A DNA stretch of 64,000 nucleotides from Vibrio breoganii (GTDB taxonomy: Bacteria; Pseudomonadota; Gammaproteobacteria; Enterobacterales; Vibrionaceae). The notes under the pieces were generated by a model. The model ran no database searches and was not told the DNA's origin. It worked only from the letters and a program-made list of their open reading frames with translations. Where the stretch lies: assembly GCF_001677275.1 (NCBI RefSeq), contig NZ_CP016177.1, positions 868,001 through 932,000 on the forward strand, given 5' to 3'. Positions 29,065 through 38,700 of this stretch are shown here, piece by piece; position 1 is the first letter of the stretch; every line of letters starts with the position of its first letter. The position numbers were made by a program, and so were the translations under genes.

Positions 29065-30138
29065 ATGAAGAGAATGACTCAACAAATGGCAAAACCACTT
29101 TCTATCGCCTCTGCACTGTTGCTTGGCACTTTACTCTGTGCGCCATCATTTGCAAAAGGGCCTCGCGGGCCTTCACAAGTCGCTGTCACCACACAAGACG
29201 TGGGTGTGCACGAGATTTCTCAAAGCTTAGCACTGGTTGGTAAGCTCAAAGCATCGCAATCTGTAATTATTGCCCCTGAAGTCAGTGGCACTATCGAGCG
29301 TATTGCCGTTGGAACCAATCAGAACGTGAAAACCGGTCAGGTGCTTATTCGACTTAGTGATGACAAGGCAAAAGCATCGGTTGCTGAGGCGCAGGCTTAT
29401 TTAAATGACGAGCAGCGTAAGCTCAACGAATATGAACGCTTGAGAAAGAGCGCGGCGATTACCCTTACTGAGATTGAAGGGCAGAAATCGAGTGTGGATA
29501 TCGCTAAAGCTCGTCTAGATGCCGCGAAAGCTGAACTACAAGACCGAACCCTTAGAGCACCATTTTCCGGTCAGATTGGCTTTGTTGATTTTAGTTTAGG
29601 TAAATTAGTTAGCGCGGGCACAGAACTGCTCACCCTCGACAACCTAGAAAAGATGGAGCTGGATCTTCAGGTCCCTGAACGCTACTTGCCATTGTTATCC
29701 ACTGGCATGTCGGTTTCGGCTATCTCCAATGCGTGGGGTGACCAAATGTTTGAGGGTACGTTAGTGGGCATCGACTCACGCGTAAATCCAGACACCTTGA
29801 ACCTTCGTGTGCGTATCGATATTGATAATGATACGGGTAAATTGAAACCGGGTATGTTGGTTCAAGCAACAATGAAATTCCCGCCAATCGAAGCGGCTAT
29901 TATTCCTGTTCAAGCACTTGAGTACATGGGGACTAAGCGTTTTGTGTATGTGGTTGAAGAAGGTAACAAAGCGGTGCGTCGTGAAGTCTTCCTTGGCACT
30001 CGTGTAGAGAACGAAGTGGTTATTGAAAAAGGCTTAGAAGTCGGCGAAACCATTGTAGTGCAGGGCGTGGTAAACATGCGTGGCGGCGCTTTGGTTAAAG
30101 TGGTAGGCGAAGAAGAGAGCAGTGAGGTTGGTCAGTAA
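29065..30138 (+). CDS. RND efflux periplasmic adaptor (membrane fusion protein)
   Basis: Adaptor subunit linking an RND pump to an outer-membrane TolC-type channel. The 357-residue precursor has a signal peptide ending near PSFA (about residue 31) and no lipobox. The barrel-sandwich hybrid domain is visible in IAPEVSGTIERIAVGTNQNV and LRAPFSGQIGFVDFSLGKLV, flanking a helical hairpin (about residues 105-155). The start could be any of three in-frame ATGs; I used the first, which has no strong ribosome-binding site. Its stop overlaps the pump gene start as TAATG. It resembles the Vex adaptors of Vibrio, but I cannot assign a specific name. Confidence 0.9.
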   Translation: MKRMTQQMAKPLSIASALLLGTLLCAPSFAKGPRGPSQVAVTTQDVGVHEISQSLALVGKLKASQSVIIAPEVSGTIERIAVGTNQNVKTGQVLIRLSDDKAKASVAEAQAYLNDEQRKLNEYERLRKSAAITLTEIEGQKSSVDIAKARLDAAKAELQDRTLRAPFSGQIGFVDFSLGKLVSAGTELLTLDNLEKMELDLQVPERYLPLLSTGMSVSAISNAWGDQMFEGTLVGIDSRVNPDTLNLRVRIDIDNDTGKLKPGMLVQATMKFPPIEAAIIPVQALEYMGTKRFVYVVEEGNKAVRREVFLGTRVENEVVIEKGLEVGETIVVQGVVNMRGGALVKVVGEEESSEVGQ

Positions 30139-33100
30139 TGCTGTTATCTGACATTTCGGTTAAACGACCGGTTGCCGCTATCGTTCTGAGCTTGTTGCTG
30201 TGTGTGTTTGGTATTGTGTCGTTCTCAAAGCTTGCTGTACGAGAGATGCCAGACATCGAAAGCTCAGTGGTTTCGATTAATACTCGATATGACGGCGCTT
30301 CTGCCACCATCATTGAAAGCCAGATAACTTCGGTCATTGAGGATCAATTATCGGGTATCAGTGGCATCGATGAGATCACCTCCACCACTCGAAATGGTAT
30401 GTCACGTATTACCGTGGTATTTGATCTAGGCTATGACCTCAATACGGGGGTCAGTGACGTTCGTGATGCGGTGGCAAGGGCTCAGAATCAGTTACCCGAT
30501 GAGGCCGATACGCCCACTGTTTATAAAAATAACGGCAGTGGCGAAGCCTCTATCTACATCAATTTAAGTTCCGACTTTTTAGATAGAACAGAGCTTACTG
30601 ACTATGTAGACCGCGTATTACTAGACCGCTTTAGCCTGATCTCCGGCGTGAGCTCGGTGCAGGTATCTGGCGGTTTGTATAAGGTGATGTACGTTAAGCT
30701 CAAGCCAATCTTAATGGCAGGTCGAGCGGTGACCACTGCGGATATTACCTCAGCACTGCGCTCTGAAAACATTGAGAGCCCAGGCGGGCAAGTACGAAAC
30801 GATGCCATCGTTATGTCGGTAAGAACCGACCGTACCTACAACAGCGCGGAAGACTTTGATTACTTAGTAGTAAGAAGAGCCGCCGACGGCACGCCTATTT
30901 ATCTAAAAGATGTGGCGGACGTTTACCTTGGCGCGAAAAACGAAGACTCCACCTTTAGAAGCGATGGTGTGGTCAACGTGAGCTTGGGTATCGTGCCTCA
31001 GTCGGATGCTAACCCCTTGGATGTGGCGACAGCCGTTCACAAGCAAGTGGATGACATTCAAAAGTTCTTACCTGAGGGTACGCGTCTAGCGGTAGATTAC
31101 GACTCCACAGTGTTTATCGACCGTTCCATTTCAGAGGTTTATAACACCTTGTTCATCACTGGTGGTCTAGTGGTGCTCGTGCTGTATATCTTTATTGGTC
31201 AGGCGAGAGCAACTCTGATCCCAGCGGTAACGGTGCCGGTATCGCTAATCTCCTCATTTATCGCTGCCTATTACTTTGGCTTTAGTATTAACCTCATCAC
31301 GCTAATGGCGCTTATCTTGTCCATTGGTCTGGTAGTGGATGATGCCATCGTGGTGGTTGAGAATATCTTCCACCATATTGAGCGCGGTGAAACGCCACTA
31401 CTGGCGGCCTATAAGGGTACGAGAGAGGTGGGCTTTGCGGTTGTTGCGACCACATTGGTATTGGTGATGGTATTCCTGCCAATTTCCTTTATGGATGGCA
31501 TGGTGGGGCTGCTATTTACTGAGTTCTCTGTGCTGCTGGCAATGTCCGTCATATTCTCGTCCTTGATTGCATTGACCTTAACACCAGTGCTGGGTAGTAA
31601 AATCCTATCGGCCAATGTGAAGCCAAATCGATTTAATCGTGGCGTGGAGTTCTTGTTTAAGAAGCTTGAACGAGGCTATCGACGCGTACTGATTGTCGCC
31701 TTGAAGCTTAGATGGGCGGCGCCTGTGGTTATCCTTGCCTGTGTGGGCGGTTCATATCAATTGATGAATCATGTGCCAGCGCAGTTAACCCCGCAAGAAG
31801 ACCGCGGCGTTATCTTTGCCTTTGCTAGGGGCGCAGACGCAACCAGTTATAACCGCATGGCGGTTAACATGGATATTATTGAAACACGTCTGTTACCTCT
31901 GTTAGGGCAAGGATTACTTAAATCTTTCTCTATTCAATCGCCAGCCTTTGGCGGTAATGCGGGCGACCAAACAGGTTTTGTCATCATGATCTTGGAAGAT
32001 TGGGAAGAGCGAGACCAATCGGCAAATGAAGCTCTGGGTGTTGTGCGAAAAGCCCTTGGCGATATTGCTGATGTTCGTATCTATCCATTCTTGCCCGGCT
32101 TTAGAGGCGGTTCGAGTGAACCTGTGCAGTTTGTTCTCGGTGGTCCAGATTATAGCGAGCTAGAAAAGTGGGCGGAGATCTTAAAGAACGAAGCCGACGA
32201 TAGTCCATTTATGGATGGCGCGAGTACCGACTACTCTGAAAAAACACCCGAGCTTGTGGTATCCATAGATAAAGATCGTGCCGCCGAGCTTGGTATTACT
32301 CAAAGCGATATCTCAGACACCCTAGAGATCATGCTAGGGGGCAAAACAGAGACCACCTATGTTGATCGTGGTGAAGAGTACGACGTTTATCTGCGTGGTG
32401 ATGAAAATAGCTTTAATAACATCACCGACCTAAGCCAGATTTATATGCGAACGGGTAATGGCGACCTAGTGACCCTAGATTCCATTACTAAGGTGCAAGA
32501 GATTGCCTCTGCCATTCGTTTGTCGCACTACAACAAGCAAAAATCCATTACGGTTAAGGCGAATCTAAAAGAGGGGGCGACCTTAGGTGATGCACTGGAC
32601 TTCTTAGATCAGAAAGCCATTGAGATTTTGCCAAGTGATATCTCAATCTATTACTCCGGAGAGTCGAAAGACTTTAAAGAGAACCAATCGTCAATCTTGA
32701 TTGTGTTTGCGTTAGCACTGCTGGTGGCCTACTTGGTACTAGCGGCGCAGTTTGAGAGCTTCATTAACCCGCTGGTGGTAATGTTCACTGTGCCTATGGG
32801 CATCTTTGGTGGCTTCCTTGGGCTAGTGATCATGTCGCAGGGGCTGAACGTGTATAGTCAGATCGGCATGATCATGCTTATTGGTATGGTGACCAAGAAC
32901 GGTATCTTGATTGTCGAGTTTGCCAACCAACTTCGAGACAAGGGCGTTGAATTTGAGCAAGCAATTATCGATGCGGCAGCGCGTCGTTTAAGACCTATCA
33001 TGATGACGGCCTTTACTACTCTTGCAGGTGCTATTCCGTTGATTCTATCTACGGGCGCGGGTTACGAAAGTCGAATTGCGGTGGGTACTGTTATCTTCTT

Positions 33101-33248
33101 TGGTATGGCATTTGCGAGTTTGGTGACCTTGTTTGTTATCCCTGCAATGTACCGACTACTGTCGATTAAGACGCAGTCACCAGGTCATGTAGAAGAGATG
33201 CTGAATCAAGATATTGAACATGATACTAAGGGACGTATCAGTCACTAG
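30138..33248 (+). CDS. RND efflux pump inner-membrane transporter
   Basis: Proton-driven multidrug exporter of the AcrB/HAE1 family, 1036 residues with 12 membrane segments and two large periplasmic loops. The proton-relay residues are present: D401-D402 in LVVDDAIVVVENI (segment 4) and K920 in MVTKNGILIVEFANQ (segment 10). The VxRP motif KRPVAAIVLSLLL opens the protein. It is translationally coupled to the adaptor gene. No outer-membrane channel gene is adjacent, so a shared TolC is likely. Substrates cannot be predicted from sequence alone. A hairpin follows 25 bases after the stop. Confidence 0.93.
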   Translation: MLLSDISVKRPVAAIVLSLLLCVFGIVSFSKLAVREMPDIESSVVSINTRYDGASATIIESQITSVIEDQLSGISGIDEITSTTRNGMSRITVVFDLGYDLNTGVSDVRDAVARAQNQLPDEADTPTVYKNNGSGEASIYINLSSDFLDRTELTDYVDRVLLDRFSLISGVSSVQVSGGLYKVMYVKLKPILMAGRAVTTADITSALRSENIESPGGQVRNDAIVMSVRTDRTYNSAEDFDYLVVRRAADGTPIYLKDVADVYLGAKNEDSTFRSDGVVNVSLGIVPQSDANPLDVATAVHKQVDDIQKFLPEGTRLAVDYDSTVFIDRSISEVYNTLFITGGLVVLVLYIFIGQARATLIPAVTVPVSLISSFIAAYYFGFSINLITLMALILSIGLVVDDAIVVVENIFHHIERGETPLLAAYKGTREVGFAVVATTLVLVMVFLPISFMDGMVGLLFTEFSVLLAMSVIFSSLIALTLTPVLGSKILSANVKPNRFNRGVEFLFKKLERGYRRVLIVALKLRWAAPVVILACVGGSYQLMNHVPAQLTPQEDRGVIFAFARGADATSYNRMAVNMDIIETRLLPLLGQGLLKSFSIQSPAFGGNAGDQTGFVIMILEDWEERDQSANEALGVVRKALGDIADVRIYPFLPGFRGGSSEPVQFVLGGPDYSELEKWAEILKNEADDSPFMDGASTDYSEKTPELVVSIDKDRAAELGITQSDISDTLEIMLGGKTETTYVDRGEEYDVYLRGDENSFNNITDLSQIYMRTGNGDLVTLDSITKVQEIASAIRLSHYNKQKSITVKANLKEGATLGDALDFLDQKAIEILPSDISIYYSGESKDFKENQSSILIVFALALLVAYLVLAAQFESFINPLVVMFTVPMGIFGGFLGLVIMSQGLNVYSQIGMIMLIGMVTKNGILIVEFANQLRDKGVEFEQAIIDAAARRLRPIMMTAFTTLAGAIPLILSTGAGYESRIAVGTVIFFGMAFASLVTLFVIPAMYRLLSIKTQSPGHVEEMLNQDIEHDTKGRISH

Positions 33249-33274
33249 TAACTTACATAGCTGACTAAATCAAC

Positions 33275-33298
33275 AAGCCAGATCTTCGGATCTGGCTT
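33275..33298. terminator. Hairpin between convergent RND pump and alkA-like genes
   Basis: AGCCAGATC-TTCG-GATCTGGCT, a perfect nine-base stem with a stable TTCG loop. It overlaps the stop codon of the alkA-like gene. T-runs are short, so it may act as a weak terminator or 3' stabiliser. Confidence 0.6.
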
Positions 33299-34097
33299 AT
33301 TGGTTCCACAGATGAAAAGTGGCGTAGCTTCCATAGGGATGTGCGGTATCATCATTGAGCCTAGCAAAATGGGCTAATGCCTTTTTCACCACCAAGTCCC
33401 CACTAAGAAAGCAGTCTTGTTCTGATAGACCACGTAATTGCACATATTGCACAGTCCATGGACCAATGCCTTTGATGGCGAGCCATTCGTTGGGCGATGC
33501 ACTTGGATGTTCAACTACGAAGTTGGCAAGGGCGCTTAGGGAGTCTTTTCGACGCTGAGGCATCTTTAGAAACGATAGGTCTGCACTGGCGACCAATTCA
33601 GGACTAGGAAACTGGGTAAGGTCGGTCAGTTGTTCGGTCAGCCTGTTTAGGTGAGTAATGGCTGCCGTGACCGACACTTGCTGGCCGAGTACGGCTCTAA
33701 CCCCTGCCTCCCATGAACTCCACACCCCTGGAATACGAATGCCTGTCCTTTTGATGAGATCAGGCTCAACCGCTTTGAGGTGAGCCTCAATAGCGTCAAT
33801 ATCCGCATCAAGATCCAGCATCCTTCTTAGTTTGGCGATTAATGGCTTAAGCTCAGTATCAGACGCAATATCGTATTCTAGAGTGAGGGATTGAGGGCGG
33901 CTCTGAGTGAGCCTAAACCAAATAGGTTTGTCATTTGAAAAGGCGTGTCGAGAGTAGCTGTTTTCGTCTATGGACTCGATATGCTTAATCGCTCTACGCT
34001 GATAAAACGACAGCATAAAGGGCCAGTCTAGCGGCCCCTTATATTCGAGTTCTACACTGGGTAAGGATTTTGATTTGGATAAATCAGACGCTGCCAT
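33297..34097 (-). CDS. alkA: AlkA-like DNA-3-methyladenine glycosylase
   Basis: Base-excision-repair glycosylase for alkylated purines. The 266-residue protein has an AlkA N-terminal domain followed by a HhH-GPD core. VLGQQVSVTAAITHLNRL and IKGIGPWTVQYVQLRGL (hairpin) are visible, with the catalytic aspartate in FLSGDLVVKKAL at the position equivalent to E. coli AlkA D238. No fused Ada regulatory domain is present. It sits 29 bases downstream of the outer-membrane protein gene on the same strand and is convergent with the RND pump. Confidence 0.85.
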   Translation of the reverse strand: MAASDLSKSKSLPSVELEYKGPLDWPFMLSFYQRRAIKHIESIDENSYSRHAFSNDKPIWFRLTQSRPQSLTLEYDIASDTELKPLIAKLRRMLDLDADIDAIEAHLKAVEPDLIKRTGIRIPGVWSSWEAGVRAVLGQQVSVTAAITHLNRLTEQLTDLTQFPSPELVASADLSFLKMPQRRKDSLSALANFVVEHPSASPNEWLAIKGIGPWTVQYVQLRGLSEQDCFLSGDLVVKKALAHFARLNDDTAHPYGSYATFHLWNQ

Positions 34098-34126
34098 CTT
34101 TTAGTGCTTATCTAGCTGCGATGACA

Positions 34127-34690
34127 TTAAAAGTCGAGTCCAAGGCTGATCTGTAAGCCATCATAATCTGCATCATAATTGCCCACACCTGAGTTAGCGT
34201 AGCCATAAATGTATTCAGCTCGTAACCAGTAGTCAGTGTTGATGTTCCATATCAAACCTGCACCCACGGTAAAGACACCACCTGTGGTATCGCCAATATC
34301 CTCTCTTGAGCCATTACTTGTATCATGGCCTTGGATATTCGTTGCTATGGCACTGGTGCGGCCAAAGATCTCTAGTGGCGTATCGCCTAATTCGCCCGTG
34401 GATAGCAACAAGGATAGGCCTAACTCGTAGTAGTTAATCTCATAGGTTTTGGCATCGTCAGAGGCTTCAGAATAACGAAAGAAGCCTTCCATGCTAAGGT
34501 GCTCATTGAAGGATTGTCCCCCACCGATTATAAAGCTTGGGCTTGAGAAGCTATCGGTAGAATCACCGTCTGGAGAGAAGCCGACATCTCCGACGCCGAG
34601 GAAAAATGAGTTGTTACCCGCAGCGGTAGCAGAAAATGAGAGTAGGGCGGCGGGTATTAAGCTAAAGAGGCGTAGCTTGTTCATAGTCAT
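34127..34690 (-). CDS. Predicted outer-membrane beta-barrel protein
   Basis: A 187-residue precursor with a clear signal peptide (cleavage after SFSATAA, about residue 24). Alternating hydrophobic and polar strands and a terminal phenylalanine (ISLGLDF) are as expected for an 8-strand OmpW/OmpA-like barrel. I do not recognise a specific family; FFLGVGDVGFSPDGD and YDADYDGLQ are its most distinctive stretches. It is divergent from the DUF1244 gene. Its function is unknown; it could be a small porin or a stress-related barrel. Confidence 0.7.
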   Translation of the reverse strand: MTMNKLRLFSLIPAALLSFSATAAGNNSFFLGVGDVGFSPDGDSTDSFSSPSFIIGGGQSFNEHLSMEGFFRYSEASDDAKTYEINYYELGLSLLLSTGELGDTPLEIFGRTSAIATNIQGHDTSNGSREDIGDTTGGVFTVGAGLIWNINTDYWLRAEYIYGYANSGVGNYDADYDGLQISLGLDF

Positions 34691-34861
34691 CCTTGATTAC
34701 GTGTTAGTATTAACATTATCGATACTTAGCTTAGATAAATAACAAACCGTTCGAAAGTGTATTTACATCATAAGCTTAACAGTTATATTACAACTAGGTT
34801 TCTATAAATATCAAAAACGTTATCTAGGGTAAACAGACCCAGTAGTACAAGGAGAAGAACA

Positions 34862-35179
34862 TTGACTCAGGTAAAACATCAACAATTGTCTCAAGAAGAG
34901 CAAGACAAACTGGATGCTGCTGTATTTCGTCGTCTACTGGCTCATTTAGACAACAATAAAGATGTGCAGAACATCGACCTAATGATTCTGGCTGGGTTTT
35001 GCCGCAACTGCTTTAGTAAGTGGTATGCCGCTGAAGCCAAAGACAATGGCTTAGATCTGGATATCGACGATGCTCGCATGCGCGTGTATGGCATGACTTA
35101 TGATGAGTGGAAACAGAACCACCAACTGCCGGCTACACCAGAGCAACTTGCCGCATTCGAAGCAAAAGACAAGAAGTAA
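34862..35179 (+). CDS. DUF1244 family protein
   Basis: Small conserved cytoplasmic protein of 105 residues matching the DUF1244 family (COG3492), whose function is unknown. The family core is LMILAGFCRNCFSKWYAAEAKDNG, with two cysteines that might bind metal, followed by RMRVYGMTYDEWK. The best start is TTG at 34862, because a strong AAGGAG lies about seven bases upstream and no in-frame ATG precedes the conserved region. It is monocistronic, facing the fan1 gene. Confidence 0.85.
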   Translation: MTQVKHQQLSQEEQDKLDAAVFRRLLAHLDNNKDVQNIDLMILAGFCRNCFSKWYAAEAKDNGLDLDIDDARMRVYGMTYDEWKQNHQLPATPEQLAAFEAKDKK

Positions 35180-35212
35180 CAATCTTCACTAGCTCTTTGA
35201 GACCTCAGGGAG

Positions 35213-36850
35213 CTAGTGATTCACGTAACACACCTCAGCCTTAATACCTAACTTAGAAAACTGCTTAAACCAGCGAATCTGGTTGTCTTGCAATTTATCG
35301 CCCGGTCCTTTTACCTCAATCCAGCGATAGTCATTATCCTTAAAGGCGATGAGATCCGGCATGCCGGTTCTAAAGCTGCGAATATCACCCAGTATGACCT
35401 CAAAGAGCCCTAGCAATTCTTCCATGCTCAAGCAGCGCTTCGCATGTTGCAGAACCGCCAGATCAAACATTGGCCAGTGCACAAAGGGGTTAGTGAGTCC
35501 TTGCTTGCATTGATAGACTCGTTCCAGCTCTGCAAAACCTAACCGCTGTAATTCTTCTTTTCGAGTATCAATGAGTTGCTGACGTTTCTCAGTAAACTCA
35601 GGCGTGTAGAGATCCTTTGGACCAACCTGATAGGCATTGAGAAAGGCCCCTTCAATGGGCGCATAGATCACATCCCAAAAAGCGAGCCCAAATAGGCCCG
35701 TTAAAAACGTATTCTCTAGAAAGTAGGCTTGCCAGCCAGATTGTTCTAGGTGATGCGCGACAGCAGACTCAACCCTTTGGGCGGAGAGATCGAGCTCAAT
35801 ATGGTAGGAAGCAATATTCGGCTTAGAAGCCCTAACTGCCTTTATGCCAAGCTTACGGTTTAGCTGTTGATGCAACCGCTGTGCTACCTCATGCTCGGGT
35901 TCGTCTTGCGGCGCTTCTAGCATTTGCTTAACAAGGGTTTTAGCCTCACTCAGCTCATCACGCTTAATAAGTATGCGTACTCTGCGCTCTCTTGAAGGGG
36001 CAAGAGCCGATTGCTCAAATAATTGAATCGCTTTGTCAAAGTCTTCTAGGCGCTCAAAATCACGAGCAATGTTGTTGATTAACCTTTGATATCGCCTCGA
36101 TACATAAGAGTGTTCTATGTTGGCTGGCATTGCTTCGATCAATGCTTCGAGCAGTGCTGACAGATACTCAAGCTTTTCTGTCTTTGAGGCAGACTTTTCC
36201 ATTTGATAATAACGGTCGCTAATTTGCGCTAGCGAGAGTAATTGCTCAACCTCAGCTCTGCGGTTAAAAAAGCGTAATTCTTTGCTTAGGCTGTATTGCT
36301 CAAATTGATGAAGCCCAAGATCACTAAGAACAAATTGGCTCAAATCCTGCCTCGCGTTAGCAAAGAACAGTGTGGTTAATGTGCCCAGAAAGGCACTGTA
36401 CTCTAGGTGTATCAAGGTAAAATGGAGTTGGCCGGTTGTTATTTCTGTGCATTCTTCACAGGCCTGCTGCACGAGGTTTGATTTAGATAAGGATTTGCCG
36501 AGCTGGGGAAACAGCTTAAGAACCTCTGGCTTGGTGAGTATAGAGCGGCAGAGAATTTCGGTGTCTATGGCATCGGGTAGGGAGATAAAGCTAAGGCGTG
36601 CAAGCTGCTCAAACGCTCGGTTTAAATCGGGGATTTCAGCATAGCGCAGTTTGTCACTGCGAAACCACTCTCCCTTTCTTGAAAATAAGCGCACCAGTAG
36701 CCGCTGCGCCTCTATATGGAGAGAGTCATAATCCTTTATCCATTCAAGCTCATCCCTGTGCAACAAATCAGAATAATGATTCTGAGCATGCTCAATTAGG
36801 GTATTGAAATTGCGATGGTAATAGCCTTCAGGCAGCTCGATTTGTTGCAT
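35213..36850 (-). CDS. Bacterial FAN1-type structure-specific nuclease (VRR-NUC)
   Basis: Homologue of the Fanconi-associated nuclease FAN1. The 545-residue protein has a helical N-terminal DNA-binding and TPR-like middle region and a C-terminal VRR-NUC domain with the family GMPDL and EVKGPGDKLQDNQIRW motifs (catalytic D, E, K and downstream Q). FLTGLFGLAFWDVIYAPIEG is the FAN1-specific insert before it. Human and Pseudomonas FAN1 cut 5'-flap DNA and help in crosslink repair; the same role is inferred here. I chose the ATG at 36850 because AAGGA lies six bases upstream; an upstream TTG at 36871 lacks support. A strong terminator separates it from the gene upstream. Confidence 0.85.
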   Translation of the reverse strand: MQQIELPEGYYHRNFNTLIEHAQNHYSDLLHRDELEWIKDYDSLHIEAQRLLVRLFSRKGEWFRSDKLRYAEIPDLNRAFEQLARLSFISLPDAIDTEILCRSILTKPEVLKLFPQLGKSLSKSNLVQQACEECTEITTGQLHFTLIHLEYSAFLGTLTTLFFANARQDLSQFVLSDLGLHQFEQYSLSKELRFFNRRAEVEQLLSLAQISDRYYQMEKSASKTEKLEYLSALLEALIEAMPANIEHSYVSRRYQRLINNIARDFERLEDFDKAIQLFEQSALAPSRERRVRILIKRDELSEAKTLVKQMLEAPQDEPEHEVAQRLHQQLNRKLGIKAVRASKPNIASYHIELDLSAQRVESAVAHHLEQSGWQAYFLENTFLTGLFGLAFWDVIYAPIEGAFLNAYQVGPKDLYTPEFTEKRQQLIDTRKEELQRLGFAELERVYQCKQGLTNPFVHWPMFDLAVLQHAKRCLSMEELLGLFEVILGDIRSFRTGMPDLIAFKDNDYRWIEVKGPGDKLQDNQIRWFKQFSKLGIKAEVCYVNH

Positions 36851-36901
36851 TGTATCCTTAGATTTATTCAAGTGTTTGAATCAGGATTAAGGATACAACA
36901 A

Positions 36902-36943
36902 AAAGATAGGGGGTTAGCTATTTCTAGCTAACCCCCTATCTTT
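36902..36943 (-). terminator. Intrinsic terminator with 19-bp stem
   Basis: Perfect 19-base inverted repeat AAAGATAGGGGGTTAGCTA and its complement around a TTTC loop. A T-run follows on the minus strand, so it should end transcription from the cysteine-metabolism gene before fan1. Tandem GGCTAGC words lie beside it (36954-36974). Confidence 0.85.
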
Positions 36944-36983
36944 AATAATCTTTGGCTAGCGGCTAGCGGCTAGTAGCTAATGA

Positions 36984-38054
36984 TCAATGATTAGCCAACA
37001 ATGTTAACAGATGATCACGACTGGCGCTGATGTCACCGATAGTTTCTTTAACCCACTGTGGATTGTAGTAAGTATCAAGGTAGCGCTCGCCACTGTCACA
37101 CAACAAAGTGACAATAGAACCGGTTTCGCCATTATCTCGCATCTTTCTTGCAAGCTGGAAAACACCGTATAAGTTAGTGCCGGTAGATGGACCCACTTTA
37201 CGTCCAAGCTTTTCTTCTAGCCATTGCATAGTCACGATAGAGTGCGCATCAGGCACTTTGATCATCTCGTCAACCACACCAGGAATAAAGCTTGGCTCAA
37301 CACGAGGGCGACCAATGCCTTCAATGTTACTGCCACGATCTAGGGTGATCTTAGCGTCACGCGATTGGTAGTAGTCGTAGAAAACAGAGTGCTCGGGATC
37401 GACAACACAAAGCTGAGTTTCACATTGCTGATAGCGAATGAAGCGACCAATGGTTGCCGACGTGCCACCTGTGCCTGGGCTCATCACGATCCATTTTGGA
37501 ATCGGGTGTTGTTCCATCTTCATTTGACCGAAGATAGAGTTCGCGATGTTGTTGTTTCCACGCCAGTCGGTGGCGCGCTCAGCGTAAGTAAACTGGTCCA
37601 TATAGTGACCGCCTAGCTCATCCGCCAAGCGATGTGATTCTGCATAGATCTCATCAGAGCGTTCAACAAGGTGTGCCTTACCGCCGTAGAATTCAATTTG
37701 CTCAATCTTTTTCTTTGCGGTGCCTTTTGGCATAACCGCAATAAACGGCAGGCCTAGCAAGCGTGCAAAGTAAGCCTCTGAAACCGCAGTGCTTCCTGAA
37801 GAAGACTCAATGATTGGCGTTTTTGGGCCAATCCAGCCATTACATAGTGCATACAAGAACAGTGAACGGGCAAGGCGGTGCTTAAGAGAACCGGTTGGAT
37901 GAGTACTTTCATCCTTTAGATAGATATCAATACCGGGAAACTCGTCCACATCTAGCTTAATAAGGTGAGTGTCCGCAGAGCGTTGATAGTCAGATTCAAT
38001 GATTTGAATAGCGCGATTGATCCAACTGTGAGTGCAAGTAGATTCAGTGTTCAT
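36984..38054 (-). CDS. PLP-dependent cysteine synthase-fold enzyme, probable L-cysteine desulfhydrase
   Basis: Fold-type II PLP enzyme of 356 residues in the cysteine synthase/cystathionine beta-synthase superfamily. The PLP lysine is in [17 protein letters not shown] (about residue 58), the Asn/Ser substrate loop is [12 protein letters not shown], and the phosphate-binding loop is [13 protein letters not shown]. It differs from CysK by its extended N-terminus and C-terminus. It resembles the Cds1-type cysteine desulfhydrases, which break cysteine into pyruvate, sulfide and ammonia. The divergent neighbour is a DecR-like cysteine-responsive regulator, which supports a role in cysteine detoxification. 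A cysteine or cystathionine synthase cannot be excluded. Confidence 0.7.
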   Translation of the reverse strand: MNTESTCTHSWINRAIQIIESDYQRSADTHLIKLDVDEFPGIDIYLKDESTHPTGSLKHRLARSLFLYALCNGWIGPKTPIIESSSGSTAVSEAYFARLLGLPFIAVMPKGTAKKKIEQIEFYGGKAHLVERSDEIYAESHRLADELGGHYMDQFTYAERATDWRGNNNIANSIFGQMKMEQHPIPKWIVMSPGTGGTSATIGRFIRYQQCETQLCVVDPEHSVFYDYYQSRDAKITLDRGSNIEGIGRPRVEPSFIPGVVDEMIKVPDAHSIVTMQWLEEKLGRKVGPSTGTNLYGVFQLARKMRDNGETGSIVTLLCDSGERYLDTYYNPQWVKETIGDISASRDHLLTLLANH

Positions 38055-38183
38055 GATGTGATTCCAGAAGTATTTGACCGAATACAGATAATTTACCCCT
38101 TACCCCTGAGAAAAACTTACCCATAAATGCAGTGTTTAGCCTAAAATGTAGAATAATTTTCTCTTTATGTGGGTTCTAATGAA

Positions 38184-38651
38184 ATGAAACTGGACCGAAC
38201 AGACAAAACGCTACTCACCATGCTGCAAAAAGATGCCACGGTATCCCTTGCTGATCTTGCAGAAGCGGTGAACCTGACGACAACGCCGTGCTGGAAACGA
38301 CTCAAGCGATTGGAAGAAGATGGAGTTATTCAAAACAGAGTGGCATTGCTCGACCCTGAAAAACTGGGATTGTCTTTTACGGCCTTTGTATTGATAAAAA
38401 CCAGTGATCATTCCCATGAGTGGTATCAGCAGTTTGTAGAGACGGTTTCTGAGTTTGAGCAGGTGATGGAGTTCTACCGAATGGCAGGGGACTATGACTA
38501 TATGCTCAAGGTATTGGCGAAAGATATGCAGAGCTTCGATAACTTCTATAAGACCTTAGTGAACTCAGTCTCAGGAATATCGAACGTAACCTCAACCTTT
38601 GCGATGGAATCCATTAAGTACACCACCGAATTACCATTAGGCAAGATATAA
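38184..38651 (+). CDS. decR: Lrp/AsnC-family regulator DecR
   Basis: Transcription regulator of 155 residues with an N-terminal helix-turn-helix ([22 protein letters not shown]; quoted in part) and a C-terminal RAM ligand-binding domain. It is very close to E. coli DecR (YbaO), including [34 protein letters not shown] and [13 protein letters not shown]. coli DecR responds to cysteine and activates a cysteine desulfidase. Here it lies divergent from a cysteine desulfhydrase-like gene, so conserved regulation is likely. I chose the ATG at 38184 (MKLDRTDK); a GTG five codons upstream is possible, and neither has a strong ribosome-binding site. Confidence 0.9.
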   Translation: MKLDRTDKTLLTMLQKDATVSLADLAEAVNLTTTPCWKRLKRLEEDGVIQNRVALLDPEKLGLSFTAFVLIKTSDHSHEWYQQFVETVSEFEQVMEFYRMAGDYDYMLKVLAKDMQSFDNFYKTLVNSVSGISNVTSTFAMESIKYTTELPLGKI

Positions 38652-38676
38652 AAAAGGCGAGGATTAAACCTCGCCT
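38651..38676 (-). terminator. Intrinsic terminator of putP
   Basis: Stem GGCGAGG-ATTAAA-CCTCGCC with five T residues following on the minus strand. It begins at the decR stop codon, so it may be shared. Confidence 0.8.
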
Positions 38677-38700
38677 AATCGTAGTGTTAGCCCATCAAGA

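Noticed and set aside
29065..33248. Specific Vex name for the RND pair
   Set aside because: Several Vex systems are similar and cannot be told apart without alignment.
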